6,970 bases of DNA, taken from the NCBI GenBank assembly GCA_013820865.1, contig JACDHU010000087.1:1-6970 (forward strand), in the 5' to 3' direction. Source of the stretch: Chloroflexota bacterium (lineage in GTDB: Bacteria > Chloroflexota > Limnocylindria > QHBO01). Below, piece by piece: positions 6,876 to 6,970 of the stretch (the first letter of the stretch is position 1; each line of letters begins with the position of its first letter). The notes below the pieces were generated by a model that was not told the origin of the DNA, made no database searches, and was given only the letters and a program-made list of their open reading frames with translations. The translations under genes and the position numbers were made by a program.

Positions 6876-6970
6876 TCAGCCAAGGCGGAGAATGAGGCCG
6901 CTCAAGGGCGGAAGAGAGACAACCGCGGAGAACGGCTGGCCGTGCCATGAAGAGTCCACCGCCTCCACGC
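6876..6970 (-). CDS. glgB: Probable 1,4-alpha-glucan branching enzyme GlgB, last 30 codons (truncated by window edge)
   Basis: Read on the minus strand from 6968 to the TGA at 6878-6876, the frame gives 30 residues containing VEAVDSSWHGQPFSAVVSL and then PPLSGLILRLG. This matches the known end of GH13 GlgB proteins, typically a Val-Glu/Thr-Ala segment, then WHG-x-P-x-S, then LPPL, then a short hydrophobic strand. GlgB transfers glucan segments to make the alpha-1,6 branches of glycogen. The gene would run leftwards into the window, converging on malQ with 141 bp between stops, and its role fits the neighbouring debranching and trehalose genes. The stretch is too short for certainty: another GH13 enzyme with the same C-terminal beta domain is possible. 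The rest of the gene, including all catalytic residues, lies beyond position 6970. Confidence 0.72.
   Translation of the reverse strand, partial: VEAVDSSWHGQPFSAVVSLPPLSGLILRLG

Noticed and set aside
6551..6895. Plus-strand open frame running from within malQ into the intergenic gap
   Set aside because: It is mostly an out-of-frame reading of malQ, then crosses the inverted repeat; no protein-like pattern and no ribosome binding site.
6901..6970. T-box antiterminator or RNase P RNA-like segment (GGGCGG ... ACCGCGG, then AGAGTCC)
   Set aside because: The T-box core lacks the TGG bulge and correct spacing, the RNase P likeness is a few bases only, and the stretch is accounted for by the GlgB C-terminal codons on the minus strand.
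6947..6970. Possible plus-strand gene start (ATG at 6947)
   Set aside because: No well-spaced ribosome binding site, and the opposite strand holds a convincing conserved protein ending.

Overview
The window carries an alpha-glucan and trehalose gene cluster from a bacterium of high G+C content (about two thirds by eye, with strong G/C preference at third codon positions). The protein sequences look like those of high-GC soil or freshwater lineages. The MalQ is of the actinobacterial type (long N-terminal region, SPYYPSTRRFGNPL and GAPPDRFNAAGQSWGLPP motifs). I would guess Chloroflexota (Limnocylindria-like) or Actinomycetota, but the sequence alone does not settle it.

Layout: positions 1-749 hold the C-terminal third of a GlgX/TreX-type glycogen debranching enzyme, whose start lies outside the window. 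It is followed on the same strand by treY (746-3211, maltooligosyl trehalose synthase), treZ (3208-4935, maltooligosyltrehalose trehalohydrolase) and malQ (4932-6734, 4-alpha-glucanotransferase). Each of the three junctions is a four-base overlap of start and stop codon (GTGA, ATGA, ATGA), so the four genes almost certainly form one translationally coupled operon. No promoter for it is visible; it should lie upstream of the window.

The last 95 bases carry, on the minus strand, the final 30 codons of a protein whose ending (WHGQPFSAVVSLPPL) matches the C-terminus of a GH13 1,4-alpha-glucan branching enzyme, so a convergent glgB probably faces the operon. The 141-bp gap between the two stop codons (6735-6875) is filled by a long imperfect inverted repeat (27-nt arms, 24 pairs possible in RNA) and a third, competing copy of the arm. 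It has no T-tract, so it is not a standard intrinsic terminator.

How the genes work together: GlgX/TreX removes branches from glycogen, TreY turns the reducing end of the released maltooligosaccharide into a trehalosyl unit, and TreZ cuts off free trehalose. MalQ rearranges short maltooligosaccharides into longer ones that TreY can use again. GlgB would make the branched polymer. All catalytic residues I could check in TreY, TreZ and MalQ are present. I see no new defence, mobile or otherwise undescribed system. The coding part is an ordinary metabolic operon, and the only unexplained structure is the repeat between the convergent genes.
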